In this document: piece by piece, positions 1 to 12,637 of the stretch
Position numbering within the stretch: the first letter of the stretch is position 1
Layout: each line of letters starts with the position of its first letter
Source: Taeniopygia guttata
Taxonomy: Eukaryota; Chordata; Aves; Passeriformes; Estrildidae
Direction of reading: 5' to 3'
Length of the DNA stretch: 64,000 bases
Assembly (NCBI RefSeq): GCF_048771995.1
Contig: NC_133024.1
Location: 26,862,001 to 26,926,000 of the forward strand
Translations under genes and position numbers: made by a program
Notes under the pieces: model-generated
The model's input: only the letters and a program-made list of their open reading frames with translations
What the model was told of the DNA's origin: nothing
Databases searched by the model: none

Positions 1-3000
1 CCTGGACTGTTGAGTTTTCTTTCCCAGGGAAAAGAGATGATGTTTGTGCTCAGGGCGTGGGGCCCTGAGCGGACAGCTGACTGCAAAAAATCGGAACATC
101 GAAGGATAAGTCCCAGACAGGAGCTGCCCCCACCTCATACTTGTGCTGCCGTGACAGTCCCAGGGGAGCCCTACACACGGACATCAGGAACCTGGACTGG
201 TGAGTTTTCTTTCCCAGGGAAAAGAGCCGAAGTTTGCCCTCCGAATCCTGTGGACCTGAGCGGTCAACTGACTGCAAAAAATCCGAACATCGAAGGATAA
301 GTCCCAGACAGGAGGTGCCCCCACCTCATAGTTGTGCTGCCCTGAGAGTCCCAGGGGAGCCCTACAAACTGACATCAGGAAGCTGGACTGGTGAGTTTTC
401 TTTCCCAGGGAAAAGAGCCGAAGTTTGCGCTCCGAGTCCTGTGGCCCTGAGCGGGCAGCTGACTACAAAAAATCGGATCATCGAAGGATAAGTCCCAGAC
501 AGGAGCTGCCCCCACCTCATATTTCTGCTGCCCTGAGAGTCCCAGGGGAGCCCTACAAACTGACATCAGGAACCTGGACTGCTGAGTTTTCTTTCCCAGG
601 AAAAAGAACCGATGTTTGTGCACAGGGCCCTGTGGCCCTGAGCGAACAGCTGACTGCAAAAAATCCGAACATCGAAGGATAAGTCCTAGACAGGAGCTGC
701 CCCCACCTCCTACTTGTGCTGCCCTGACAGTCCCAGGGGAGCCCTACAAACTGACATCAGGAACCTGGACTGGTGAGTTTTCTTTCCCAGGGAAAAGAGC
801 CGATGTTTGCGCTACGGGTCCTGTGGCCCTGAGCCGGCAGATGACTGCAAAAAATCCGAACATCGAAGGATAAGTCCCAGACAGGAGCTGCCCCCACCTC
901 ATACTTGTGCTGCCATGAGAGTCCCAGGGGAGCCCTATACACGGACATCAGGAACCTGGACTGGTGAGTTTTCTTTCCCAGGGAAAAGAGCTGAAATTTG
1001 TCCTCCGAGTCCTGTGTCCCTGAGCGGGCAGCTGACTGCAAAAAATCCGAACATCGAAGGATAAGTCCCAGACAGGAGCTGACCCCACCTCATATTTTGC
1101 TGCCCTGAGAGTCCCCGGGGAGCCCTACAAACTGACATCAGGAACCTGGACTGGTGAGTTTTATTTCCCAGGGAAAAGAGCCGATGTTTGCGCTACGGGT
1201 CCTGTGGCCCTGAGCGGGCAGCTGACTGCAAAAAATCCGAACATCGAAGGATACGTCCCAGACAGGAGCTGCCCCCACCTCATACTTGTGCTGCCCTGAG
1301 AGTCCCAGGGGAGCCCTATACACGGACAGCAGGAACCTGGACTGGTGAGTTTTCTTTCCCAGGGAAAAGAGCTGAAGTTTGCCCTCCGATTCCTGTGGCC
1401 CTGAGCGGGTAGCTGACTGCCAAAAATCGGAACATAGAAGGATAAGTCCCAGACAGGAGCTGCCCCCACCTCATAGTTGTGCTGCCCTGAGAGTCCCAGG
1501 GGAGCCCTACAAACTGACATCAGGAACCTGGACTGGTGACTTTTCTTTCCCAGGGAAAAGAGCCGATGTTTGCGCTTCGGGTCCTGTGGCCCAGAGCGGA
1601 CAGCTGACTGCAAAAAATGCGAACATCGAAGGATAAGTCCTAAACAGGAGCTGCCCCCACCTCATACTTGTGCTGCCCTGAGAGTCCCAGGGGAGCCCTA
1701 CAAACTGACATCAGGAACCTGGACTGGTGAGTTTTCTTCCCCCGGGAAAAGAGCCGAAGTTTGCCCTCCAAGTCCTGTGGCCCCGAGCGGACAGCTGACT
1801 GCAAAAAATAGGAACATCGAAGGATAAGTCCCAGACAGGAGCTGCCCCCAACTCATACTTGTACTGCCCTGACAATCCCAGGACAGCCCTACAAACTGAC
1901 ATCAGGAACCTGGAGTGGTGAGTTTTCTTACCCAGGGAAAAGAGCCGATGTTTGTGCTCAGGGCGTGGGGTCCAGAACGGACAGCTGACTGCAAAAAATC
2001 CGAACATCGAAGGATAAGTCCCAGACAGGAGCTGCCCCCACCTCATACTTGTGCTGCCATGAGAGTCCCAGTGGAGCCCTACACACGGACATCAGGAACC
2101 TGGACTGGTGAGTTTTCTTTCCCAGGGAAAAGAGATGATGTTTGTGCTCAGGGCGTGGGGCCCTCAGCGGGCAGCTGACTGCAAAAAATCCGAACATCAA
2201 AGGATAAGTCCCAGACAGGAGCTGCCCCCACCTCCTACTTGTGCTGCCCTGAGAGTCCCAGGGGAGTCCTACAAACTGACATCAGGAACCTGGATGTATG
2301 TGTTTTCTTTCCCAGGGAAAAGAGCCGAAGTTTGCCCTCCAAGTCCTGTGGCCCCGAGCGGACAGCTGACTGAAAAAAATAGGAACATCGAAGGATAAGT
2401 CCCAGACAGGAGCTGCCCCCACCTCCTACTTGTGCTGCCCTGACAGTCCCCGGGGAGCCCTACAAACTGACATCAGGAACCTGGACTGGTGAGTTTTCTT
2501 TCCCAGGGAAAAGAGCCGATGTTTGCGCTACGGGTCCTGTGGCCCTGAGCGGGCAGCTGACTGCAAAAAATCCGAACATCGTAGGATACGTCCCAGACAG
2601 GAGCTGCCCCCACCTCATACTTGTGCTGCCCTGAGAGTCCCAGGGGAGCCCTATACACGGACAGCAGGAACCTGGACTGGTGAGTTTTCTTTCCCAGGGA
2701 AAAGAGCTGAAGTTTGCCCTCCGACTCCTGTGGCCCTGAGCAGGCAGCTGACTGCCAAAAATCGGAACATCGAATGATAAGTCCCAGACAGGAGCTGCCC
2801 CCACCTCATACTTGTGCTGCCCTGAGAGTCCCAGGGGAGCCCTACAAACTGACATCAGGAACCTGGACTGGTGAGTTGTCTTTCCCAGGGAAAAGAGCTG
2901 AAGTTTGCCCTCCGAGTCCTGTGGCCCTGAGCGGGCAGCTGACTGCCAAAAATCGGAACATCGAAGGATAAGTCCCAGACAGGAGCTGCCCCCACATCCT

Positions 3001-5904
3001 ACTTGTGCTGCCCTGAGAGTCTCAGGGGAGTCCTACAAACTGACATCAGGAACCTGGACGTATGAGTTTTCTTTCCCAGGGAAAAGAGCCGATGTTTGCG
3101 CTCCGGGTCCTGTGGCCCTGAGCGGGCAGCTGACTGCAAAAAGTCCGAACATCGAAGGATAAGTCCCAGACAGGAGCTGCCCCCACCTCATACTTGTGCT
3201 GCCCTGAGAGTCCCAGGGGAGTCCTACAAACTGACATCAGGAACCTGGACTGGTGAGTTTTCTTTCCCCGGGAAAAGAGCCGAAGTTTGCCCTCCAAGTC
3301 CTGTAGCCCCGAGCGGACCGCTGAGTGCAGAAAATAGGAACATCGAAGGATAAGTCCCAGATAGGAGCTGCCCCCAACTCAGACTTGTGCTGCCCTGACA
3401 GTCCCAGGGGAGCCCTACACACGGACATCAGGAACCTGGACTGGTGAGTTTTCTTTCCCAGGGAAAAGAGATGATGTTTGCGCTCAGGGCATGGGGCCCT
3501 GAGCGCATAGCTGACTGCAAAAAATCCGAACATCGAAGGATAAATTTCAGAGAGGAGCTGCCCCCACCTCATACTTGTGCTGCCCTTAGAGTCCCAGGGG
3601 AGCCCTCCAAACTGACATCAGGAACCTGGACTGGTGAGTTTTCTTTCCCAGGGAAAAGAGCCGATGTTTGTGCTCAGGGCCCTGTGGCCCTGAGCGGACA
3701 GCTGACTGCAAAAAATCCGAACATCGAAGGATAAGTTCCGGACAGGAGCTGCCCGCACCTCATATTTGTGCTGCCCTGAGATTCCCAGGGTAGCCCTACA
3801 AACTGACATCAGGAACCTGGACTGGTGAGTTTTCTTTCCCAGTGAAAAGAGCCGAAGTTTGCGCGCCGATTCCTGTGGCCCCGAGCGGGCAGCTGACTGC
3901 AAAAAATCTGAACATCGAAGGATAAGTCCCAGACAGGAGCTGCCCCCACCTCATATTTGTGCTGCCCTGACAGTCCCAGGGGAGCCCTACAAACTGACAT
4001 CAGGAATCTGGACTGGTGAGTTTTCTTTCCCAGGGAAAAGAGCCGATGTTTGCACTCCGCGTCCTGGGACACTGAGCGGGCAGCTGACTGCAAAAAATCC
4101 AAACATCGAAGGATAAGTTCCAGACAGGAGCTGCCCCCACCTCATATTTGTGCTGCCCTGAGAGTCCCAGGGGAGCCCTACAAACTGACATCATGAACCT
4201 GGACTGGTGAGTTTTCTTTCCCAGGGAAAAGAGCCGAAGTTTGCCCTCCGAGTCCTGTGGCACTGAGCGGACACCTGACTGCAAAAATTCGGAGCATCAA
4301 AGGATAAGTCCCAGACAGGCGCTGCCCCCACCTCCTACTTGTGCTGCCCTGAGAGTCCCAGGGGAGCCCTAAAAACTGACATCAGGAACCTGGACTGGTG
4401 AGTTGTCTTTCCCAGGGAAAAGAGATGATGTTTGTGCTCAGGGCGTGGGGCCCTGAGCGGACAGCCGACTGCAAAAAATCCAAACATCAAAGGATAAGTC
4501 CCAGACAGGGGCTGCCCCCAACTCATACTTGTGCTGCCCTGACAGTGCCAGGGGAGCCCTACAAACTGACATCAGGAACCTGGACTGGTGAGTTTTCTTT
4601 CCCAGGGAAAAGAGCCGATGTTTGCACTCCGGGTCCTGTTGCCCTGAGTGGGCAGCTGACTGCAAAAAATCCGAACATCGAAGGAGAAATTCCAGACAGG
4701 AGCTGCCCCCACCTCATATTTGTGCTGCCCTGACAGTCCCAGGGGAGCCCTACACACGGACATCAGGAACCTGGACTGGTGAGTTTTCTTTCCCAGGGAA
4801 ATGAGCCGATGTTTGTGCTCAGGGCCTTTTGGCCCTAAGCGGACAGCTGACTGCAAAAAATCCGAACATCGAAGGATAAGTCCCAGACAGGAGCTGCCCC
4901 CACCTCATAGTTGTGCTGCCCTGAGAGTCCCAGGGGAGCCTTACAAACTGACATCAGGAACCTGGACTGGTGAATTTTTTTTCCCAAGGAAAAGAGCCGA
5001 AGTTTGCCCTCCGAGTCCTGTGGCCCTGAGTGGGCAGCTGACTGCAAAAAATCCGAACATCGAAGGATAAGTCCCAGACAGGAGCTGCCCCCACGTCATA
5101 CGTATGCTGCCTTGACAGTCCCAGGGGAGCCCTACAAACTGACATCTGGAACCTGGACTGGTGAGTTTTTTTTCCCAGGGAAATGAGCCGATGTTTGTGC
5201 TCAGGGCCTTTTGGCCCTGAGCGGTCAGCTGACTGCAAAAAATCCGAACATCGAAGGATTATTCCCAGACATGAGCTGCCCTCACCTCATATTTGTGCTG
5301 CCCTGAGAGTCCCAGGGGACCCCTACAAACTGACATCAGGAACCTGGACTGGTGAGTTTTCTTTCCCAGGGAAAAGAGCCGATGTTTGTGCTCAGGGCGT
5401 GGGGCCCTGAGCGGACAGCTGACTGCAAAAAATCCGAACATCGAAGGATAAGTCCCAGACAGGAGCTGCCCCCACCTCATACTTGTGCTGCCCTGAGAGT
5501 CCCAGGGGAGCCTTACAAACTGACATCAGGAACCTGGACTGGTGAATTTTCTTTCCCAAGGAAAAGAGCCGAAGTTTGCGCTCCGAGTCCTGTGGCCCTG
5601 AGTGGGCAGCTGACTGCAAAAAATCCGAACATCGAAGGATAAGTCCCAGACAGGAGCTGCCCCCACGTCATACTTATGCTGCCTTGACAGTGCCAGGGGA
5701 GCCCTACAAACTGACATCAGGAACCTGGACTGGTGAGCTTTCTTTCCCAGGGAAAAGAGCTGATGTTTGCGCTCCGAGTCCTGTGGCCCTGAGCAGGCAG
5801 CTGACTGCAAAACATCCGAACATCGAAGGATAAGTCCCAGACAGGAGCTGCCCCCACCTCATACTTGTGCTGCCCTGACAGTCCCAGGGGAGCCCTACAA
5901 ACTG

Positions 5905-8002
5905 ACATCAGGAAGCTGGACTGGTGAGTTTTCTTTCCCAGGGAAAAGAGCCGAAATTTGCGCTCCAAGTCCTGTGGCGCTGAGCGGGCAGCTGACTGCA
6001 AAAAGTCCGAACATCGAAGGATAAGTCCCAGACAGGAGCTGCCCCCACCTCATACTTGTGCTGCCCTGACAGTCCCAGGGGAGCCCTACAAACTGACATC
6101 AGGAACCTGGACTGGTGAGTTTTCTTTCCCAGGGAAAAGAGCCGATGTTTGTGCTCAGGGCCCTGTGGCCCTGAGCGGGCATCTGACTGCAAAAAATCCG
6201 AACATCAAAGGATAAGTCCCAGACAGGAGCTGCCCCCACCTCATACTTGTGCTGCCCTGACAGTCCCAGGGGTGTTCTACACACTGACATCAGGAACCTG
6301 GACTGGTGAGTTTTCTTTCCCAGGGAAAAGAGCCGATGTTTGTGCTCAGGGCGTGGGGCCCTGAGCGGACAGCTGACTGCAAAAAATCCGAACATCGAAG
6401 GATAAGTCCCAGACAGGAGCTGCCCCCACCTCATACTTGTGCTGCCCTGAGAGTCCCAGGGGAGCCTTACAAACTGACATCAGGAACCTGGACTGGTGAA
6501 TTTTCTTTCCCAAGGAAAAGAGCCGAAGTTTGCGCTCCGAGTCCTGTGGCCCTGAGTGGGCAGCTGACTGCAAAACATCCGAACATCGAAGGATAAGTCC
6601 CAGACAGGAGCTGCCCCCACCTCATACTTGTGCTGCCCTGAGAGTCCCAGGGGAGCCCTACAAACTGACATCAGGAAGCTGGACTGGTGACTTTTCTTTC
6701 CCAGGGAAAAGAGCCGAAATTTGCGCTCCAAGTCCTGTGGCGCTGAGCGGGCAGCTGACTGCAAAAAGTCCGAACATCGAAGGATAAGTCCCAGACAGGA
6801 GCTGCCCCCACCTCATACTTGTGCTGCCCTGACAGTCCCAGGGGAGCCCTACACACGGACATCAGGAACCTGGACTGGTGAGTTTTCTTTCCCAGGGAAA
6901 AGAGCCGATGTTTGTGCTCAGGGCCCTGTGGCCCTGAGCGGGCATCTGACTGCAAAAAATCCGAACATCAAAGGATAAGTCCCAGACAGGAGCTGCCCCC
7001 ACCTCATACTTGTGCTGCCCTGACAGTCCCAGGGGTGTTCTACACACTGACATCAGGAACCTGGACTGGTGAGTTTTCTTTCCCAGGGAAAAGAGCCGAT
7101 GTTTGTGCTCAGGGCCCTGTGGCCCTGAGCGGGCAGCTGACTGCAAAAAATCGGAACATCGAAGGATAAGTTCCAGACAGGAGATGCCCCCACCTCATAC
7201 TTGTGATGCCCTGAGAGTCCCAGGGGAGCCCTAAAAACTGACATCAGGAACCTGGACTGGTGAGTTGTCTTTCCCAGGGAAAAGAGATGATGTTTGTGCT
7301 CAGGGCGTGGGGCCCTGAGCGGACAGCCGACTGCAAAAAATCCAAACATCAAAGGATAAGTCCCAGACAGGGGCTGCCCCCAACTCATACTTGTGCTGCC
7401 CTGACAGTGCCAGGGGAGCCCTACAAACTGACATCAGGAACCTGGACTGGTGAGTTTTCTTTCCCAGGGAAAAGAGCCGATGTTTGCACTCCGGGTCCTG
7501 TGGCCCTGAGTGGGCAGCTGACTGCAAAAAATCCGAACATCGAAGGATAAATTCCAGACAGGAGCTGCCCCCACCTCATATTTGTGCTGCCCTGACAGTC
7601 CCAGGGGAGCCCTACACACGGACATCAGGAACCTGGACTGGTGAGTTTTCTTTCCCAGGGAAATGAGCCGATGTTTGTGCTCAGGGCCTTTTGGCCCTAA
7701 GCGGACAGCTGACTGCAAAAAATCCGAACATCGAAGGATAAGTCCCAGACAGGAGCTGCCCCCACCTCATAGTTGTGCTGCCCTGAGAGTCCCAGGGGAG
7801 CCTTACAAACTGACATCAGGAACCTGGACTGGTGAATTTTCTTTCCCAAGGAAAAGAGCCGAAGTTTGCCCTCCGAGTCCTGTGGCCCTGAGTGGGCAGC
7901 TGACTGCAAAAATCCGAACATCGAAGGATAAGTCCCAGACAGGAGCTGCCCCCACGTCATACGTATGCTGCCTTGACAGTCCCAGGGGAGCCCTACAAAC
8001 TG
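5905..8002. repeat. Higher-order repeat block, copy 1 (11 monomers, 2098 bp)
   Basis: Eleven consecutive satellite monomers recur in the same order at 8003-10100 with a constant shift of 2098 bp. In the lines compared, the only difference found is C at 6388 against T at 8486. The shared 190-bp monomer, with its one-base A-tract loss, is present in both copies. The breakpoints lie in the monomer segment around GACAGTCCCAGGGGAGCCC. Confidence 0.9.
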
Positions 8003-10100
8003 ACATCAGGAAGCTGGACTGGTGAGTTTTCTTTCCCAGGGAAAAGAGCCGAAATTTGCGCTCCAAGTCCTGTGGCGCTGAGCGGGCAGCTGACTGCAAA
8101 AAGTCCGAACATCGAAGGATAAGTCCCAGACAGGAGCTGCCCCCACCTCATACTTGTGCTGCCCTGACAGTCCCAGGGGAGCCCTACAAACTGACATCAG
8201 GAACCTGGACTGGTGAGTTTTCTTTCCCAGGGAAAAGAGCCGATGTTTGTGCTCAGGGCCCTGTGGCCCTGAGCGGGCATCTGACTGCAAAAAATCCGAA
8301 CATCAAAGGATAAGTCCCAGACAGGAGCTGCCCCCACCTCATACTTGTGCTGCCCTGACAGTCCCAGGGGTGTTCTACACACTGACATCAGGAACCTGGA
8401 CTGGTGAGTTTTCTTTCCCAGGGAAAAGAGCCGATGTTTGTGCTCAGGGCGTGGGGCCCTGAGCGGACAGCTGACTGCAAAAAATTCGAACATCGAAGGA
8501 TAAGTCCCAGACAGGAGCTGCCCCCACCTCATACTTGTGCTGCCCTGAGAGTCCCAGGGGAGCCTTACAAACTGACATCAGGAACCTGGACTGGTGAATT
8601 TTCTTTCCCAAGGAAAAGAGCCGAAGTTTGCGCTCCGAGTCCTGTGGCCCTGAGTGGGCAGCTGACTGCAAAACATCCGAACATCGAAGGATAAGTCCCA
8701 GACAGGAGCTGCCCCCACCTCATACTTGTGCTGCCCTGAGAGTCCCAGGGGAGCCCTACAAACTGACATCAGGAAGCTGGACTGGTGACTTTTCTTTCCC
8801 AGGGAAAAGAGCCGAAATTTGCGCTCCAAGTCCTGTGGCGCTGAGCGGGCAGCTGACTGCAAAAAGTCCGAACATCGAAGGATAAGTCCCAGACAGGAGC
8901 TGCCCCCACCTCATACTTGTGCTGCCCTGACAGTCCCAGGGGAGCCCTACACACGGACATCAGGAACCTGGACTGGTGAGTTTTCTTTCCCAGGGAAAAG
9001 AGCCGATGTTTGTGCTCAGGGCCCTGTGGCCCTGAGCGGGCATCTGACTGCAAAAAATCCGAACATCAAAGGATAAGTCCCAGACAGGAGCTGCCCCCAC
9101 CTCATACTTGTGCTGCCCTGACAGTCCCAGGGGTGTTCTACACACTGACATCAGGAACCTGGACTGGTGAGTTTTCTTTCCCAGGGAAAAGAGCCGATGT
9201 TTGTGCTCAGGGCCCTGTGGCCCTGAGCGGGCAGCTGACTGCAAAAAATCGGAACATCGAAGGATAAGTTCCAGACAGGAGATGCCCCCACCTCATACTT
9301 GTGATGCCCTGAGAGTCCCAGGGGAGCCCTAAAAACTGACATCAGGAACCTGGACTGGTGAGTTGTCTTTCCCAGGGAAAAGAGATGATGTTTGTGCTCA
9401 GGGCGTGGGGCCCTGAGCGGACAGCCGACTGCAAAAAATCCAAACATCAAAGGATAAGTCCCAGACAGGGGCTGCCCCCAACTCATACTTGTGCTGCCCT
9501 GACAGTGCCAGGGGAGCCCTACAAACTGACATCAGGAACCTGGACTGGTGAGTTTTCTTTCCCAGGGAAAAGAGCCGATGTTTGCACTCCGGGTCCTGTG
9601 GCCCTGAGTGGGCAGCTGACTGCAAAAAATCCGAACATCGAAGGATAAATTCCAGACAGGAGCTGCCCCCACCTCATATTTGTGCTGCCCTGACAGTCCC
9701 AGGGGAGCCCTACACACGGACATCAGGAACCTGGACTGGTGAGTTTTCTTTCCCAGGGAAATGAGCCGATGTTTGTGCTCAGGGCCTTTTGGCCCTAAGC
9801 GGACAGCTGACTGCAAAAAATCCGAACATCGAAGGATAAGTCCCAGACAGGAGCTGCCCCCACCTCATAGTTGTGCTGCCCTGAGAGTCCCAGGGGAGCC
9901 TTACAAACTGACATCAGGAACCTGGACTGGTGAATTTTCTTTCCCAAGGAAAAGAGCCGAAGTTTGCCCTCCGAGTCCTGTGGCCCTGAGTGGGCAGCTG
10001 ACTGCAAAAATCCGAACATCGAAGGATAAGTCCCAGACAGGAGCTGCCCCCACGTCATACGTATGCTGCCTTGACAGTCCCAGGGGAGCCCTACAAACTG
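8003..10100. repeat. Higher-order repeat block, copy 2 (11 monomers, 2098 bp)
   Basis: This is the direct tandem duplicate of 5905-8002. Sequence agreement ends at about 10105, where copy 2 reads ACATCTGG and the base after copy 1 reads ACATCAGG. The near-absence of differences implies a recent unequal exchange or local amplification. Confidence 0.9.
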
Positions 10101-12221
10101 ACATCTGGAACCTGGACTGGTGAGTTTTTTTTCCCAGGGAAATGAGCCGATGTTTGTGCTCAGGGCCTTTTGGCCCTGAGCGGACAGCTGACTGCAAAAA
10201 ATCCGAACATCGAAGGATAAGTCCCAGACATGAGCTGCCCCCACCTCATATTTGTGCTGCCCTGAGAGTCCCAGGGGACCCCTACAAACTGACATCAGGA
10301 ACCTGGACTGGTGAGTTTTCTTTCCCAGGGAAAAGAGCCGATGTTTGTGCTCAGGGCGTGGGGCCCTGAGCGGACAGCTGACTGCAAAAAATCCGAACAT
10401 CGAAGGATAAGTCCCAGACAGGAGCTGCCCCCACCTCATACTTGTGCTGCCCTGAGAGTCCCAGGGGAGCCTTACAAACTGACATCAGGAACCTGGACTG
10501 GTGAATTTTCTTTCCCAAGGAAAAGAGCCGAAGTTTGCCCTCCGAGTCCTGTGGCCCTGAGTGGGCACCTGACTGCAAAAAATCCGAACATCGAAGGATA
10601 AGTCCCAGACAGGAGCTGCCCCCACGTCATACTTATGCTGCCTTGACAGTGCCAGGGGAGCCCTACAAACTGACATCAGGAACCTGGACTGGTGAGCTTT
10701 CTTTCCCAGGGAAAAGAGCTGATGTTTGCGCTCCGAGTCCTGTGGCCCTGAGCAGGCAGCTGACTGCAAAACATCCGAACATCGAAGGATAAGTCCCAGA
10801 CAGGAGCTGCCCCCACCTCATACTTGTGCTGCCCTGACAGTCCCAGGGGAGCCCTACAAACTGACATCAGGAACCTGGACTGGTGAGTTTTCTTTCCCAG
10901 GGAAAAGAGCCGATGTTTGTGCTCAGGGCCCTGTGGCCCTGAGCGGGCATCTGACTGCAAAAAATCCGAACATCAAAGGATAAGTCCCAGACAGGAGCTG
11001 CCCCCACCTCATACTTGTGCTGCCCTGACAGTCCCAGGGGTGTTCTACACACTGACATCAGGAACCTGGACTGGTGAGTTTTCTTTCCCAGGGAAAAGAG
11101 CCGATGTTTGTGCTCAGGGCCCTGTGGCCCTGAGCGGACAGCTGACTGCAAAAAATCCGAACATCGAAGGATAAGTTCCAGACAGGAGCTGCCCCCACCT
11201 CATACTTGTGCTGCCCTGAGAGTCCCAGGGGAGTCCTACAAACTGACATCAGGAACCTGGATGTATGTGTTTTCTTTCCCAGGGAAAAGAGCCGAAGTTT
11301 GCCCTCCGAGTCCTGTGGACCTGAGTGGGCAGCTGACTGCAAAAAATCCGAACATCGAAGGATAAGTCCCAGACAGGAGCTGCCCCCAACTCATACTTGT
11401 GCTGCCCTGAGAGTCCCAGGGGAGCCCTACAAACTGACATCAGGAACCTGGACTGGTGAGTTTTCTTTCCCAGGGAAATGAGATGATGTTTGCACTCCGC
11501 GTCCTGGGACACTGAGCGGGCAGCTGACTGCAAAAAATCCAAACATCGAAGGATAAGCTCCAGACAGGAGCTGCCCCCACCTCATACTTGTGCTGCCCTG
11601 ACAGTCCCAGGGGAGCCCTACAAACTGACATCAGGAACCTGGACGTATGAGTTTTCTTTCCCAGGGAAAAGAGCCGAAGTTTGCCCTCCGAGTGCTGTGG
11701 CCATGAGCGGACACCTGACTGCAAATATTCTGAACATCAAAGGATAAGTCCCAGACAGGCGCTGCCCCCACCTCATATTTGTGCTGCCCTGACAGTCCCA
11801 GGGGAGCCCTACAAACTGACATCAGGAACCTGGACTGGTGAGTTTTCTTTCCCAGGGAAAAGAGATGATGTTTGTGCTCAGGGCGTGGGGCCCTGAGCGG
11901 ACAGCCGACTGCAAAAAATCCAAACATCAAAGGATAAGTCCCAGACAGGAGCTGCCCCCACCTCATACTTGTGCTGCCCTGACAGTGCCAGGGGAGCCCT
12001 ACAAACTGACATCAGGAACCTGGACTGGTGAGTTTTCTTTCCCAGGGAAAAGAGTCGAAGTTTGCCCTCCAAGTCCTGGGGTACTGGGCGGGCAGCTGAC
12101 TGCAAGAAATCCGAACATCGAAGGATAAGTCCCAGACAGGAGCTGCCCCCACCTCATAGTTGTGCTGCCCTGAGAGTCCCAGGGGAGCCCTACAAACTGA
12201 CATCAGGAACCTGGACTGGTG

Positions 12222-12617
12222 TGTTGCAGCATTTTTGAGAGAAAGAGGTCATGAATTGTGAAAGTTGAGCTACTCCAGGCTAGGCCTCAGATTGAGGCCT
12301 GGTGTGGCCTTCAAAGCCTATGACGCAGTTAGAAATTCAGAGTTTGTGGTGCAGATAGAAAATAGTCTTAAGGTATTGTGGGGACCACGGGGTGTGAACT
12401 AGTATAGGTTTTATGGTGTACAGTGTAGGCCGTTTTAAGGAAAAGGTGAACAATATTAGCCTACCAATTAGAGAGTCTTTGTTTCTGTAAAGTATGTAGA
12501 AGCTTATATAAACTACCGCCTGATTTTGAATAAAGGGAGAACGTTGCATTAATCATATTGATTGGATGTGCGTTTGTCTTGTCCAGCTTTCCGTGTTTCT
12601 GAGATTCCCTGGCTTTA
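12222..12617 (+). repeat. 5' LTR of the ERVK-like element
   Basis: This is a 396-bp LTR, TGTTGCAG at its start and GGCTTTA at its end. It has a TATA-like TATATAAA at 12505-12512 and an AATAAA polyadenylation signal at 12529-12534, giving a short R region. It differs from the 3' LTR at 12249 (T against G) and 12350 (T against C). The termini are TG and TA rather than the usual TG and CA. The flush target duplication on both sides supports this placement. Confidence 0.92.
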
Positions 12618-12619
12618 AG

Positions 12620-12637
12620 TGGCGCCCGCACAGGGAC
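12620..12637 (+). other. Primer binding site, tRNA-Lys type
   Basis: TGGCGCCCGCACAGGGAC begins two bases after the 5' LTR. It closely resembles the primer binding site used with tRNA-Lys in lentiviruses and betaretroviruses, with one evident difference (C at 12630). This sets element polarity as plus. Confidence 0.85.

Larger units (their letters stand above)
1..12221. repeat. Tandem satellite array, 191-bp monomer, left block
   Basis: Head-to-tail repeats of about 191 bp fill this block, about 64 copies, and continue past the left edge. Landmarks recurring at that spacing are CTGGACTGGTGAG, TTTCCCAGGGAAA, GCAGCTGACTGCAAAAAAT and ACATCGAAGGATAAG. Some monomers are 190 bp because of a one-base loss in the A-tract, for example near 7910 and 10010. 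Two main variants exist at the centre of the monomer: one reads GATGTTTGTGCTCAGGG, the other GAAGTTTGCCCTCCGAG. Every monomer is open in frames on both strands, but 191 is not a multiple of 3 and frames shift from copy to copy, so no protein is inferred. The period equals that reported for the zebra finch centromeric satellite Tgut191A. Identity to it was not tested. Confidence 0.97.

Noticed and set aside
9795..10439. 214-codon minus-strand open frame within the satellite
   Set aside because: It crosses three monomers only because one monomer is 190 bp and resets the frame. The translation is just repeat sequence, and equivalent frames exist on both strands.
10..12203. Series of 60-130-codon open frames, about one per monomer on each strand
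   Set aside because: They repeat with the satellite, shift frame each copy, and have no independent coding signal.
1..12221. CRISPR-like array
   Set aside because: The repeats are contiguous 191-bp units without spacers, in a vertebrate genome.
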